From Pseudopithomyces maydicus (Eukaryota; Ascomycota; Dothideomycetes; Pleosporales; Didymosphaeriaceae), in contig JANTUC010000007.1 in NCBI GenBank assembly GCA_026873275.1, forward strand, positions 310,001 to 374,000: a stretch of DNA of 64,000 nucleotides. The letters run 5' to 3'. The position numbers were made by a program, and so were the translations under genes. Every line of letters begins with the position of its first letter. Position 1 is the first letter of the stretch. The notes beneath the pieces were generated by a model that ran no database searches, was not told the origin of the DNA, and saw nothing but the letters and a program-made list of their open reading frames with translations. Shown piece after piece: positions 1 to 12,300 of this stretch.

Positions 1-112
1 CGCCTACCGTGTCGTATGTATGTGTGTATGTATGTACAGCACGTACCTACAGTACGTACACATGCCCCATTCCAATGCTCCAAACCCACGCATCCCTCTC
101 CCCCTCCCCTCC

Positions 113-138
113 CCTTCCTTCCTTCCTTCCTTCCTTCC
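113..138. repeat. CTTC-type tetranucleotide microsatellite
   Basis: Successive CCTT units run without interruption over about 25 bases, and open frames on both strands translate it as serine/proline or lysine/glutamate runs. Confidence 0.85.
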
Positions 139-509
139 CACCCCATGCATCCCCTCCAAACAAGCCTCCCATCTGCAAATTTGCACACTCCACTCCACCC
201 ACGCACTCCTTCACAAAATCCACCCTCGCGCCTCGCTTCACCCACCCCTACCGCACCCCTGCCAGCACCCTTCCCGTGCGCGCGATCAAGGGTCCACGCT
301 AAGGCGCCACTGACGTCAGAGCGGGTCGCGAGTGACAAATGGGAGGGGGATGCCGTGTGTCATGGGTTGGGGCACGGGATGGATGGATTGGGAATGGGAG
401 GGGGGTATGACCTCAGAGGCCTTGGGGATGGGGAGGCGGGTGGGAAGGAAGTTGGAAGGAAGTGGGGTGGGGACGTCATTGGGGAGGAGGAGGGAGGGAG
501 GGAAGGAAT

Positions 510-544
510 GAGAGGGAGAGGGAGAGGGAGAGGGAGAGGGAGAG
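510..544. repeat. GAGAGG hexanucleotide microsatellite
   Basis: About five to six units of GAGAGG occur in tandem, preceded by GGAGG-rich sequence. Confidence 0.85.
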
Positions 545-1918
545 ACTGCAGAGGTGGAGGGATGAATAGGTAGACAGATGGAGGGAGACAGAGATGGCAC
601 GCCGGTGTATACCGTACCGTTCTGCCCGGCACAGCGCGCCAACGAATCGACGCCCGCAACGCGATGCTACACATACACACATACAGACAATCACAACTCC
701 ACTCCTCAAGACAAAAGCCATAACTTGTTCACTGTGCTGTGCATTGCTATGCTGTACTTGCTAAATATCCCCATTCTTTCCTTTCCTTTCCCTTCCCTTC
801 CCATTCCATGCCCCAAGCCGTAGTACTATACAATGATCATGCGAACGCCCCCTCAACACAGTGAGTAGGTAGCCACCGCGAGCGAGAGTCTAAAACATTA
901 AAAGTAGATAGTGGGTAGATGGTAAAAAGCGAATGAATCGTAGGCGTCTGTCTTCTTCGCTCGAGACCATCAGTCGTCGAGGGTGATAGAAGAATGGCTG
1001 ACGTAAAGAGAGATGTAGATAGAGAGATGGAGGAAAAACAGACTTATAGATGGGCAGAAAGCAGAGCGGGATGCACAAGTACGCAAGCACGCAAGCCAGC
1101 TACCTACCTTCCTACCTGCCAGTAGACAGACAGACAGATAGATAGATAGAGCGAAAACGGACAAGGAAAATTCCAACCCAGCGGACAAACAGAAAAACAA
1201 GCAACCAACCCGCCCGGATCGAAAAATCGGGAAAAAAACATACTCGTACAGTGGGAGGGTTGGGAATCGACAAAAACCAAAACAACCAAAGCGCTCAGCA
1301 GCCTGCCAAAATAAAAGGGGGTACTCGCCAAACCTCAAACACCGTAAAACGCCATTGGGGGTGATGGTAACAGATAGACGTCCTTCCTTCCCTTCTTTCA
1401 TCCCCTCAATGCATGCGTCGCGAGACATTTATGCGAGGCGAGAAGGAAGAAAGGGTGTGGGGTATCGCATCCAATCCGACCTTGATGAATCGAGAAAGAA
1501 AGCCCATGTACACAGCGATCGATTCGAACTGAAAAAAAAAATTGGGAAAAGAAAAAAATGAGGAAGAAGATTCGTCTCGTCTTTTGTGTCGTCAAAGAGG
1601 TAGGTCTTCCCCCCGCCTCCCCATCCCCGTCTAGCAACGTAACGTAACCTAACCGGTGGAATACGGAAACGAAAACGGACAGGAAACGGAAGCGGATATG
1701 GATACGGAACGGAACTCGATGTGCTGGTTGTTGAAGAGCGCGACAGTGGATATCTCAAATGCACGGAGCAACGGAGGAGATCAACGGACGGTGATCGTCA
1801 TGATGGAAAAGTCTACAAGGGTTCGGTCGGTACGTCGGTCTGTCTGGTTCGATGCGATGCGGTCCACGTCCGAGGGACCGCCGTCAATCACTGATGGGTA
1901 TGTGGGTGATCGGCGGGC

Positions 1919-3136
1919 CTAGGCGTCCTCGGGCGAGGGGTGATCTTGTCCCTCGCCTTTATGTACTTTGCGGTGCCGCCGCAGATTCGACACGACTGAG
2001 AAGTGGCGGCCGCAACCTTCGACTTCGCAGGCGAATGCTAGATTTCTTGTTAGCCAACTTGTTTGTCTGCTATGCCCATGTTGGGGGGAAGAGAACGACT
2101 TACGCTTCTCGCCGGTATGGCTGTACATGTGCGTCTGTAACGAGCTCGGGCGCGTGAACCGCTTGTCGCAGATCTTGCACTTGTGCTTCTTCTGCGAGCT
2201 GGACGACACCTTTGAGCTGAACTGACCCATCATAGACTGTGGCGCGGGTGGGATGTTGGCACCCATGAGGGCGCTGGGTCGCGGCAGCGTCCGCGAGTGC
2301 GTCAGGTCGACCGACTCTGAGGCCGAGCTGTAATCTGTGACGGAGCCCTCGCCGCCGTAGTAGTTGCCGCCGTTGTAGCTGGCGCCCGAGATGGACGAGT
2401 GCGCCGAGTGCGTCGACGGGAACCCATACGAGTCGGTGGAGCTCCGGCTGGAGCCCTGGGCGCCGTAGATGTTCCGCGGCGTGATGTCGGACTGGCTCAA
2501 GGAGACCATGCCACGACTTGCGTCGAGGGCATCGCTGAAGCTGTTGCGCTGCGGCTGAGAATTTAAACTGCTAAAGTCAACTAATGAACTCTGGCGTTGA
2601 CGTTGCAAGTCCATGGCGCTGTCAAGATACGGTGCTGAGGGTACTGACGGATGAGAGGAACGACGGGCATTGTCCTGTGAAAAGCCATAGGGGCCTCTTT
2701 CGGTGCTTCCATATTCGACTTGGGAGTAAGGAGCCGAGGTGGGTGCATACGTATTTGTGGGTGCCGAAGCAGTAGTACCGTATCCACCATTGTAACTCCG
2801 CGATAGAAGATCTTGCGACATGTCTAGTAAGTTTTCTGCTGGAAGCGAACCATCCGGGAGAGCAATACCTGATCCTAATGAGGGTGCGGTGACGGGAAGT
2901 CCGTGGTAGGGGATGGCGATGCTGGTGGGGCGCTGGATGGCCTGAGGCTGCGACGATGCATGTGTGTCGAGACCGGACGACACGTTGGGTGCGATCGAGG
3001 TCTGATACATTTGCTGTTGCGAGGGACCGGCGGCCGACACCCACGGGTTTGTGAAGTGCGGTTGCGGGTAACGCAGAGGGTCGTAGCTCATGCCGTTGAG
3101 CTGGGGTTGCTGACGATTATCCACTGCCATTGCCAT
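1919..3136 (-). CDS. C2H2 zinc-finger transcription factor, FlbC-like
   Basis: Nuclear DNA-binding regulator of about 383 aa. The first 310 residues are Ser/Gln/Pro/Tyr-rich and disordered. Two tandem C2H2 fingers lie at the C-terminus, about residues 318-340 and 346-370, joined by a TGEKP linker. One intron, 2038-2103 (66 nt, GTAAGT donor, TAG acceptor), falls between the Lys and Pro of that linker. Because it is 66 nt and has no stop, the unspliced frame stays open and gives a spurious 405-aa protein with the linker broken. CDS is 2104-3136 joined to 1919-2037. The finger pair, with RPSSLQTHMYSHTGEK and GCGRHFSVVSNLRRH, resembles the conidiation regulator FlbC; that assignment is from memory of the family. 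The gene has a very long non-coding upstream region. Confidence 0.85.
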   Translation of the reverse strand: MAMAVDNRQQPQLNGMSYDPLRYPQPHFTNPWVSAAGPSQQQMYQTSIAPNVSSGLDTHASSQPQAIQRPTSIAIPYHGLPVTAPSLGSGIALPDGSLPAENLLDMSQDLLSRSYNGGYGTTASAPTNTYAPTSAPYSQVEYGSTERGPYGFSQDNARRSSHPSVPSAPYLDSAMDLQRQRQSSLVDFSSLNSQPQRNSFSDALDASRGMVSLSQSDITPRNIYGAQGSSRSSTDSYGFPSTHSAHSSISGASYNGGNYYGGEGSVTDYSSASESVDLTHSRTLPRPSALMGANIPPAPQSMMGQFSSKVSSSSQKKHKCKICDKRFTRPSSLQTHMYSHTGEKRKSFSSPQHGHSRQTSWLTRNLAFACEVEGCGRHFSVVSNLRRHRKVHKGEGQDHPSPEDA

Positions 3137-6100
3137 GCCGAGAGGAGGAGATGCAGGTTCGGGGAGGGGAGGAGGATGTGGGATTTTTTAATCCTTGATC
3201 GGACAGGACAAGACGAGGTTGTCTCGAGGGGGTGTACAAACAGAACAAAGGGAAGCTATCGTGAAGGCGCAGACAGCCCAAGATAATCCAGCAGCTGAAA
3301 CAAGACGGTTCGAGGGTCAAGCAACGTGGGGAGAGACGATCACTGGCACGCAGCGGTGGGATCTGCGGACCTTTTGAACTTGGTCTGACACTGGGGGCAC
3401 CCGTGTAGTAGGGTTCCGGGACGAGTAATGATAAACCCTCTGGTATGCCGATCGCAGCACCGGTCGTCAGTAGGTGCCGTGGCTATGGGCCACAGAGATT
3501 GGGCCCTGCAAATGGAGATGACGGAGTGGCAGGCGCACGCGCGTTTCAAGTGCGGCGCAGAGTGTGGAGAAGGGAGAGCGTCGCTGGCGCAGGGACGGAC
3601 CGACAGTCCCTGGGGTTGCGCAAGTGACGGTGGGTAGGGACGAGGTCTCGTGGGCGCGGATGCTACTGGCGGGATGGAAGGCACCAGCAACAAAGAAGAA
3701 AGGATGTTCAGCGGTCGATGTTGGAAGAGGTATCGATTGACTGACGGCTTGGGAGTAGTAAGAGACGGTTTGGAATTGAGTGAATATTCGGGGGGCAGTG
3801 ATGTTGATCAGTGGGCAGCAATTGGGAGACCACTCAGTGTTAAATTCGGCTGCTTTGGTTTACGTCGTGTGGATCACAGCACATTCATCATAGGCTGGCA
3901 GCCAAGGCGAGAGGAAAGCAGCTTGGTTCGAGCGCCACGGACCCCGGACACTGCGTTGCAGGGGAGACGCTGGCACCGCTAGTTCGCCAGTTTTCGAGGC
4001 TGCTTTTAGGTTGTGCCTAGGGCTTGTCAGGCAGTGTGGGGAGGGTAATGGTGTGCTGACGCTTGTGTGGAAGCCAAACGCTGTGTGGCGGGAAGCTAAG
4101 GCAGGCCGTGTGCAAAAGAACGTTCGGCGCGATGAAGGCTATCCACCGTTCCACTGGCACACACACACATACATACACACACACACGCACCGGACACACA
4201 CACGCTGCCCGCTGCTCTCTCTCGGGCGGGCGTGGACGGGCGGGCGTGCGGGCGAGCGAGTCGTGGGCCGTGGTGGCAAGTCCTCGGTGGTGTGTTTCCG
4301 CCGGCCAACACAAGCATCATCATCATCGCACGGTAGCCACGGGCAGGCCACCAATCAGGGCGCGGTGGAGCGGGATGCCTTTGTTTTGGCGTGCCGCCAC
4401 GGCGAAGAGCCGGCTGCAGCAGGGGCTGTCTGGGGCGCCTTTCCCTTTGTGCACCTGAGAGGAGCCCAGAGAATACGATGGTAGCCCAAGCGGCCTAGTG
4501 CTGTACGCTAGATGCGGGTTTCAGAGGGCGCCGCATTCCCAAAGCGTGTGGATGGCTAAGGGGGGCGAAGGAAGTGTAATTCTCCGGCCTCAGCGCGCGC
4601 GCGCACACACACGCTGCGAGCTTATTGTCGGAGGCCGTGCTCGCGGATTTTTTTCTCCTTCGGTCCCCCCTCTCGTCGGTGAGACACGAGGGCAGAAGGG
4701 TTGAGGGCGGGTGCTCGCTCGGCGGCTTGGGAAGGTTTGCAGAGAAAAGGCTTTGCATTCGGACCGCGAGGGCATTGCGTACAAGCCATGGCATGGTGCA
4801 GAGCGAGCCGTTGACCCTCGGCCCCATGCAAATTAGCCTCCCCTGAACACTCGCCCTGTGCGCGCCGTCAAGCAATGGGCATGCGTTTGATCGCCGTCCA
4901 TTTTGCTTTTCGAAGCCATGCAGGCTAGCTCACCCAGCGTGTACAGTAGCCCTATCGCAGGTGACTTGGTGGCAGTGCTTGCAGAGCTGTGCGGTGGGCG
5001 CGCCCGATGCCCGAGCTTGCCCCTGTCGGAGGGGAGGGCTGGAGGGCTGTCGCGGTACCTGCCCTGAAGCAGCATTCCGATTCCGCCCTCCAGCTGCTCC
5101 GTGGCGCGTTCCGCTGGACCCCTAAACCGCATGATGTCAACCCGCTACGCCGACGGGCAGCGGACCAGTGTCGCTGCGTGGCAGGCCCACGGTACGCGTC
5201 AGAGAGATTGGACAGATTGGACAGACGCCAGCAGACAGCGCGCGCCGGCCTGCTAGCAGCAGCAGCAAAGTACAGTAGGTACCTAGTACCTACCTACCTA
5301 CCTACCTGCTTGCTTAGTACCGTAGCAGTGTTGGCGAAAGCTTGCCGTGCGCTGCGGGCTGACCAGCCGGTGGTGGTGCTTGCTGGAGGCTAGAGCTGGA
5401 GATTGGTACCAGCACCTGAGACTGTTGGGGAGTGGACTGTCCATTGCTGCTGCTGCTGCTCCTCCTCCTGCCGTTGCTTCTGCTGCTCCTGCCTGCAGTC
5501 ACGCCTGGCGCCTGCCTTCCTCCGAGCAGCAGCATCATCGCTGACAGCAGCAACGCCGCCATGTCGTCATTGGCATCCCTCCCACTTCTGCCGGCGGAGA
5601 ACTTGGCGCACTCCTGCGTCGCAGCCCGGCGGCCATTGGTCGACGTGCGCCAGGGCTCGCTGCCGCCAAGCTGCTAGCGTTGCGGGCCCAACCGTTGCGC
5701 CGGTAGAGCCCCTCGTCATCGTGCATCTCCCGCTTGCACCCCTGCACCAGTTAGGCAGCTCAGTATCCAAAGCCATGACAAGCTTCCCCTCGAACCCAAG
5801 CCCGCACCGCAGCACGCCTGCGCATTCGTGTCCCGTTCGCTACACCTGCAGATGGCGTCCACCGCGGCCACTCCAGTCTGACTCCGCTCGTGGCGACTTC
5901 CTGTAGCTACTGTACAAGCCGCCTGCGGTATCTACCTATCTGCGCCGAGCATGCCTCACCGCCGCCGTAGTCGCAACGGTCGTGAATGGCTGCCCGCCCG
6001 CCCGCACCCGCACATACCATCCATCCATCCATCCATCCATATCCATACCTGCTGTGCTGGTCACCGTGCACGCCTTTGCCCTCGCCCTCGCTCACCCCTC

Positions 6101-6957
6101 CCCGACTCACTGCCCTGCCCTGCCTTTGCCTTGCCCTGCCTGTCTGCCTCTGCCCGTCGTGCTGTCTATGCAGGGCCTCCAGCCGTGCATCGGGTCATCC
6201 TGAGCGAAGCCTTCGTGCTACCCTCTACTACAATATGCCTCAGGAAATAACCATTCGCCACCCTCAACCGTCCCTGCTACCACCACACGGTAAGACGTCG
6301 CTACGTCAGTCGGATCACACAGTACCCACGACACGACACGACGCGACACGACACGAGATGATGCTACACGACCCGCCCACCTCCTGAGCACCTTGTCATG
6401 TTCTGCTCTGCCTGCCTGTCTGCCCTCCCTCACTTCGCCGACATCCACCTGTCACCGCGCGCATCAAGATAGCGTCCCACGCCGCCCTCTCCTCGTCTCG
6501 TCTCCCCTCGCTCAAGTGACCATCCGTGCGCCTGCATCGTGCGGCTCGCGACTCGACTCCCCTACCTCTTGCTCCACTCACACGCCCGCCAACCACCCTT
6601 AGCATCGCAGGGTGTGCGGCGCCCGCTCGGCACTCCACTGTGGACCCTGCATACGCAAGCCCGAGAATCACTGCTCCAGCCCGCTCCCCCAATTGGCTGC
6701 CCGCTTTCCAACGACAGGCCTCCGTGTGTCGGCCAACTCAGGCGAGGCGCACTAGCACCCTTATTTCCGCGCCGTCCACTCTGCCCTCGTGCACGCGGTA
6801 GGCCACAGAGACCTGCCAGGCTCGTCGTCCCGTAGCACGGAACTCGAGTGTGGAGAAGTGGACGGGAAACCGCCGACTACTGTCCTGAGATCAGCGACCG
6901 TCCCAAGGGGGCGCGTGGAGGCGCCCGGTCGGTGGGTGCGGCGCCATGCTCCTGCGG

Positions 6958-6980
6958 TGCCATGCCATGCCATGCCATCT
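6958..6980. repeat. GCCAT pentanucleotide microsatellite, copy 1
   Basis: About four tandem units of CCATG/GCCAT. The same unit recurs as a tandem array about 1.5 kb away at 8491-8511. Confidence 0.8.
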
Positions 6981-8490
6981 TGGAGTACCCAGATGGACAA
7001 TAGAGTTTTGTGTTTCACCGGTTGAGTAAACACAGGCAGGGACCCTTTGGGACCGTGGCTTTATTTTTTTGCAAAAAGCCTTAGACACCGGCCCTCGTTG
7101 GTTGAAGTGTGTTGCGTTTTTAGGACGGGAGTTTGCATTTCCGGGGTGGGGGAAAAACGAACAGCGGGACACGAGTCGTGGGCTGGACGAGTTAGTCCCC
7201 TTGCACTCGACGGGCAGCGCACATGATGTGTGTAATTAATGATCAGGTGGGTGGACGGGCACTGGGCACCTGCGGATAACGTGACTGCCGGATGTAGAGT
7301 GCTAAGAATGTTGAGGCGAGTCAAATTTTGCCATCTCCATACGTCCCATGTCGTGGTGAGATTGATTCGATCAATAGATTATGTGCCCATACCTATCCTG
7401 TGCACGACAAGACAGAAGAGGTCAGGCACAGGACAAGTCCATCGGCCACGCTCGCCGGACGCCACCGGATGGAGCCCTGAGAAATATGAACATGTATGTA
7501 CTGTACATACTGTCCACTATGTATCAATCACGTGGGTCAACATGAGGGCACCTGAGGACGCAAGACAATCTACCTCCGCAGTGGCAGCACGTTCACGTTC
7601 GCGCTCATCCCTCCCATCTATATCCAAGCAATTATGGATTATACCCATATGAACGTCCCCACCCCACGTGCTGCCCACGCTGCAGGGACCTTATGGAGCC
7701 TCGCACACAGCAGATCATCCACCACCTCGCCTCATCTTGCACAGATTCCCATCCACGCCTCCGGTCTGCCATGCACCGCACACCATATACATACCCTGCC
7801 TGCAAGTGTGATGTGAATTGACAGGTAGGGAAGAACCTGCAGCCTACATGGCCCTACCGCACACCACACCTACCCTCTTCAGCACGCCGGGTGGCGCCAT
7901 GTGCAGATCTCAATCACTGCGCCAGCCAGCCTCGCTTGAGGGACTGGCCAAGTGCTGTCTGAATGGACCAGGGAGGTAAGTCTGGATTGACTAGGTAGGT
8001 AGGTGAGTGGGTGGGTGGGTAGATGGCAGCACATCAGCGCGGTTCGATGTGAAAACCGTTGAATGTCACGGGCCTCCTGGCTACGCTATGTACATTTGCC
8101 ATGTTAGCTAGCTAGGTACACTACATCCTTTACTGTGCATACCGTAGCATACCCACCATACCTACCTACCGTACTGTACGTACGTACGTACGTCTGTCTG
8201 TACCAACCCAGCACAGATCTCACGGGACTTGCTTCCACGCACGCCCACACACGCACGTGTCGATGCGAATTTTGCCCTCCCTCTCCCCTCCCAATCCCAT
8301 ACTCCATGTCATGTATCGTCTCGTACCTCCCCTTCCACTAAACTTTCGATGAGCAAAACGCAATCGGTTTAGCCCAATTCACCCATCTCCCGCTCGTGTG
8401 CCGCACCCCTCCGCCCATTCGCCAGCGCCCCTCGCCAGCCCCGCCCTACCCAACGTACCTACACCAGCGCCCAAGACCAGAGTCCCACCC

Positions 8491-8511
8491 ATGCCATGCC
8501 ATGCCATGCCA
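8491..8511. repeat. GCCAT pentanucleotide microsatellite, copy 2
   Basis: Four tandem units of ATGCC, the same pentamer as at 6958-6980. Confidence 0.8.
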
Positions 8512-9056
8512 GCCTTCCATCCCGCTCCCCTATTTTTTTTCAGGGCAGAAATTTCCAGATTCGCTGCTACGCTACCTACATACATACTACTCGCGCTTAC
8601 ATACAGTCGTCCTTCCCCTTGCGTGCCCGCGCTCCACCACCAGCACCATCTCATCTCATCTCATCTCCTATGGCCGACCATCTCGCCGCGCTAACCCGCG
8701 ACGCTGCGCCAGGCCAATGAAACGAGGCTGCGTGGTCGCCGACCTCGTCCGCAATCTGATAGCTTCGACCGCAGCGTCGGAGCCCACTAGGCGTGTGTAC
8801 ACATACTCCAGTGCGTGCTGTGCTGTGCTGTGTGGTGCGGTGCGGTGCAGTACCCATCTGCGCTGGTGCTGGGCTGGGCTGGGCTGGACTGCGCAGCGCA
8901 GCGCAGCGCACGCTGGCTGACCAGACGAGTCGAATTCCAATTTGTGACGGTTCGGAAGGGAGCTCCGCTGCAAAGTTCCGGTACTCTACTCGCTCTTGCC
9001 CACCCAACAAATGGGCCAGGGTCGCCGTAAAGCGGCGTGAAAGGGGGCGGGTAGCG

Positions 9057-9098
9057 GTGTGGATGGATGTATGGATGGATGTATGGATGGATAGATAG
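9057..9098. repeat. GGAT tetranucleotide tract
   Basis: Alternating GGATGGATGTAT blocks repeat three times, followed by GATAGATAG. The tract is non-coding. Confidence 0.8.
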
Positions 9099-9336
9099 AG
9101 GTACTGTATGTGTGAATGGACATGGGCATTGGCATTTGCATTGGCCGGTGGTGGGCAGGCGGGCGAAGCTGCACACTGGAGAGAACCACATGGCCTTTTT
9201 GAATTTTCCTGTTGTTCTGCGTTCTGCATCTGCCCATGGGTTTCCCTCCCCTCCCTCTGATGCATTTCCCCGCCTCGCCCACGTTTTTACTTTTACGTAT
9301 TATGCGAATTCCGGACGCCGTCGACGAAGCTCAACA

Positions 9337-12300
9337 TCACCTGGGCGCCCTCCCGGTGACCGTCTGCTCGCTCTCCATGCGTGCAGCCTGCAGCGACGGC
9401 CGCGTGCTGCCCGAGCGATTCGTTCTCCGCACGCTGTCGCTGCGGGCCTGGTCCACGTTGGAATGCCTGTCTAGATCCCGCGGGCGCCGTGACACGGCAG
9501 GGTCAGCCTCTTGCTCCAATTTCTGCATGTTCTCCTGTGTCAGAGGCAGCTGGGATGGCTCGTTCTCCTGGTACAAGCCCTGGGCGTGACCCCCGTGCCC
9601 GTGAGCGATAACAGTTTGTCATCCCGTAAGCTAGAGGCCTTCTCTTCAGCGTGGATGCGACGCATAGCACGGTCGTCAGCGGTTTCGGAGGATTTGGCCA
9701 AGGCCGCGCTGTAGTGGAGGCGGTCAAGCTCAGCCGTCAAAGATGGATCCTGCGCCGGCGTTTCAGATGAAGCAGGGTGCTGGGAGATTTGCGAATGATC
9801 GGTTACCCTTGCGCTAGACGCGCTGGGATGCGTTTTGAATGGGGCCGGTGCGGAGGCGCGGCCGTGTTGATCTTCAGCGTTTCCGGATAGCGAGCCCTTG
9901 GCCAACCTGCGCCTGCCCTCAATTGCCCACTTGACCAGCATCTTTTCGAGCAGCTTGCCTTTGACAGGCTTCGCTAGGTAATCCTGCAGCCTCTCAGCGA
10001 CTTTTGGACGGACTCAAGAAAGGGGTGGCCACTTACATTCATCCCGCTTGCTTCACACTTCTCTCTGTCGCCTTGTATCGCCGATGCTGTCATGGCGATG
10101 ATAGGAACATTCCGAACACCGGGCGCCTCGAAGTCCCTGCGGATGGCTTGCGTGGCAGTGTACTGTAACATGGCAGTTAGCAACCCTCGGAGATTAATCG
10201 ACGGTGTGTGGACGGAAACCCAGAAATGCCCATGTGCATAATTCGTGTGGTGCTTGCGAAGGTAAGGCCGGCTGCAAACATGACGACAAATCCTGGACAT
10301 TGCAGAACTTCCATTCGTGCGAAGTCGGGTTTTCCACAAAGTCTAACCCTGATTCATAAAGGGGTACGACGTGTGCAGTTACGAGACTTTGCCCGGCGTC
10401 CCATGTGTGGTAGCATGCCAGCCGGGTGAAGTTGACTGCTGCCTCTGGTTGTTCTCAAAACCCCAGTAGGGAGCATGATTCGAGAAAATGGTGCAAAAAA
10501 ACCACAAGGGTATAAGAACTTACTCCGTCGAGAACCGGCATCTGTACATCCATCAGAACGATATCCGGCTTTACGTTTGCGGGCGTTGCGAGGTAATCCA
10601 GGGCCTCCTGTCCGTTCCATACTGCTCTCACGCTGAAACCCAGCTTTCTGATAGTCTTCAAGGCTATTTGTTGATTAATATGACTAAAAAAAACAATCAG
10701 CAGGTGCATTTTCCCTTGGCTTCTTGCACCTTACTTGTCTTCAACCACCAAAACTTCCACCTTATTTCTTTCGGTGTCTAACAGATCCGTAAAATGGTCA
10801 GGGGAACTAGAACTGAGTGCTGAAGAAAGTGATTCTCCACGCAACGTAGATCCATTGCCCAGCTTTGGCGTCAACGGTGGAGTGTGATCTTCCGAACTTC
10901 CGCAGGACACCGATACATCCGACTGCAGTCGATCTGGAATCGAGGAGAGATCGACTAGCGGCGACCCATCGTCCTGGTACGGTGCTTTACTAAACGGTAT
11001 CCAAAAAGTCGCTGTGGTACCTTGTCCCAGCTTTGATTCTAGTTCGATGTCGCCGTGCATTAGCTGTACGAGGTTCCTGCTGATGGTTAAGCCCAAACCT
11101 GTCCCACCAAACCGTCGTGCAGTAGAGGAGTCGGCTTGACTGAACGGCTGGAACAGCCTTTTTCTGACCTCCTCTTCAATACCAATGCCTGTGTCTGTGA
11201 CCACAAATCGAACTGTGACCGTCTCTTTCGTCTCATCCGTGATCAATGCCGCCAGCCTGACGTGTCCCTCGCTCGTGAATTTGATCGAATTCGTTAACAC
11301 ATTGGTAAGAATTTGTCGTAACCGTCCCGGGTCGCCTATCACTCTCAGATCTTTTTCAATCTCTGGCTGTACCGCGCTCTCGTAGGCAATATTCTTTCGC
11401 TGTGCCGCAAACGACATCATCTTGTTTACATCTTGGAGAACGACCGATAAACTGAATTGCACCTCTTCAATATCCAAACGCCCAGACTCGACCTTGCTGA
11501 AATCCAGAATGTCGTTGATCACCGCCAGCAACCCGTTCGCCGACCGTTGTATGTTCTCAGCACACTCTTTCTGCTCTTCGTCCAAGCTCGTGTCCAGCAA
11601 CAAATCGGACATGCCAATGACGCCAGCAATTGGAGTCCTGATCTCATGTGACATGTTGGCTAAAAACTGACTCTTCATCCGACTTGCCTCCTTGGCTGCC
11701 GCCGCATTCGCTAAAAGTCTGCTATTTTCTTTTTCCTGCTCTTTCAGTTTAATCTCGCGCATTCGCAGCTCGGAAACGTCCATCGCTATGCCAATTACGC
11801 CATCAATGTACGCATCGCCGTCTTTGCCTGCCGCTCTGGAACGCTTGAATAGCGGCACTAACCGCGTACGATAGTACCTACCATCCGTGACTCTCTCCAT
11901 GATCTCGTCCTGGGCCTTGCCCTGCATTAGCTCAGTCATTGCACTATGCCATTTTCCGTCAAGCCCGCCAAAGTATTCGTATATATTTTTCCCGACAGCA
12001 TTTGCACGAATCTTGGCATCGCCAACACCCGTCAAATCACCCTCAAGCAAGATGAGCTCCGATTTCCTGTTGACGACCCAGAGCGTGACTTTGGCGTGTT
12101 CGATAACGCGCTGCAATTGTGCCTTCGTCTGTCGCGCAGCTTGTCGAGCTTCGACAAGATCGTGAATATCTGTGCAGGTGCCGAACCACTTCAAAATCTT
12201 TCCATTTTCATCGCGGAAGGGGAGTGCTCTTCCAAGCATCCAGCGCCAGACACCGTCACGCCGTCGGGCCCTGTACTCGGTGTTATATTCTTCCCCTGTT

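Larger units (their letters stand above)
1..1918. other. Intergenic region, low-complexity rich
   Basis: No convincing gene is seen. The stretch holds a CTTC-type tract near 113-138, a GAGAGG-type tract near 510-544 and an AGAC/AGAT tract near 1123-1151. Open frames here are proline/serine-rich or generated by the repeats, and they show no domain. The right end lies just beyond the stop codon of the zinc-finger gene and so should include its 3' UTR. Confidence 0.6.
3137..9336. other. Long gene-poor region upstream of the zinc-finger gene
   Basis: Over 6 kb in which no open frame shows a domain or a splice-compatible partner. It is dense in simple repeats: CA near 4158-4187, CTAC near 5279-5307, CTG near 5443-5460, CCAT near 6017-6040, CACGA near 6327-6357, GCCAT near 6958-6980 and again 8491-8511, GGTA/GGTG near 7990-8021, GTAC near 8171-8192, CATCT near 8646-8667, and GGAT near 9060-9098. 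It probably contains promoter and 5' UTR sequence of the regulator and the 3' end of the histidine kinase gene. An undetected small or non-coding RNA gene cannot be excluded. Confidence 0.5.

Noticed and set aside
16..573. 185-aa plus-strand open frame
   Set aside because: Pro/Ser then Gly/Arg runs produced by CTTC and GAGAGG repeats; no domain.
3650..3982. 110-aa plus-strand frame upstream of the zinc-finger gene
   Set aside because: No domain, no partner exon, composition like surrounding non-coding DNA.
8171..8192. GTAC palindromic run as a regulatory site
   Set aside because: Simple dinucleotide-like repeat, palindromic by composition; nothing ties it to a gene.
8651..9265. 204-aa minus-strand frame
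   Set aside because: Made of Ala/Pro/His/Thr runs over GCCAT, CATCT and GGAT repeats.
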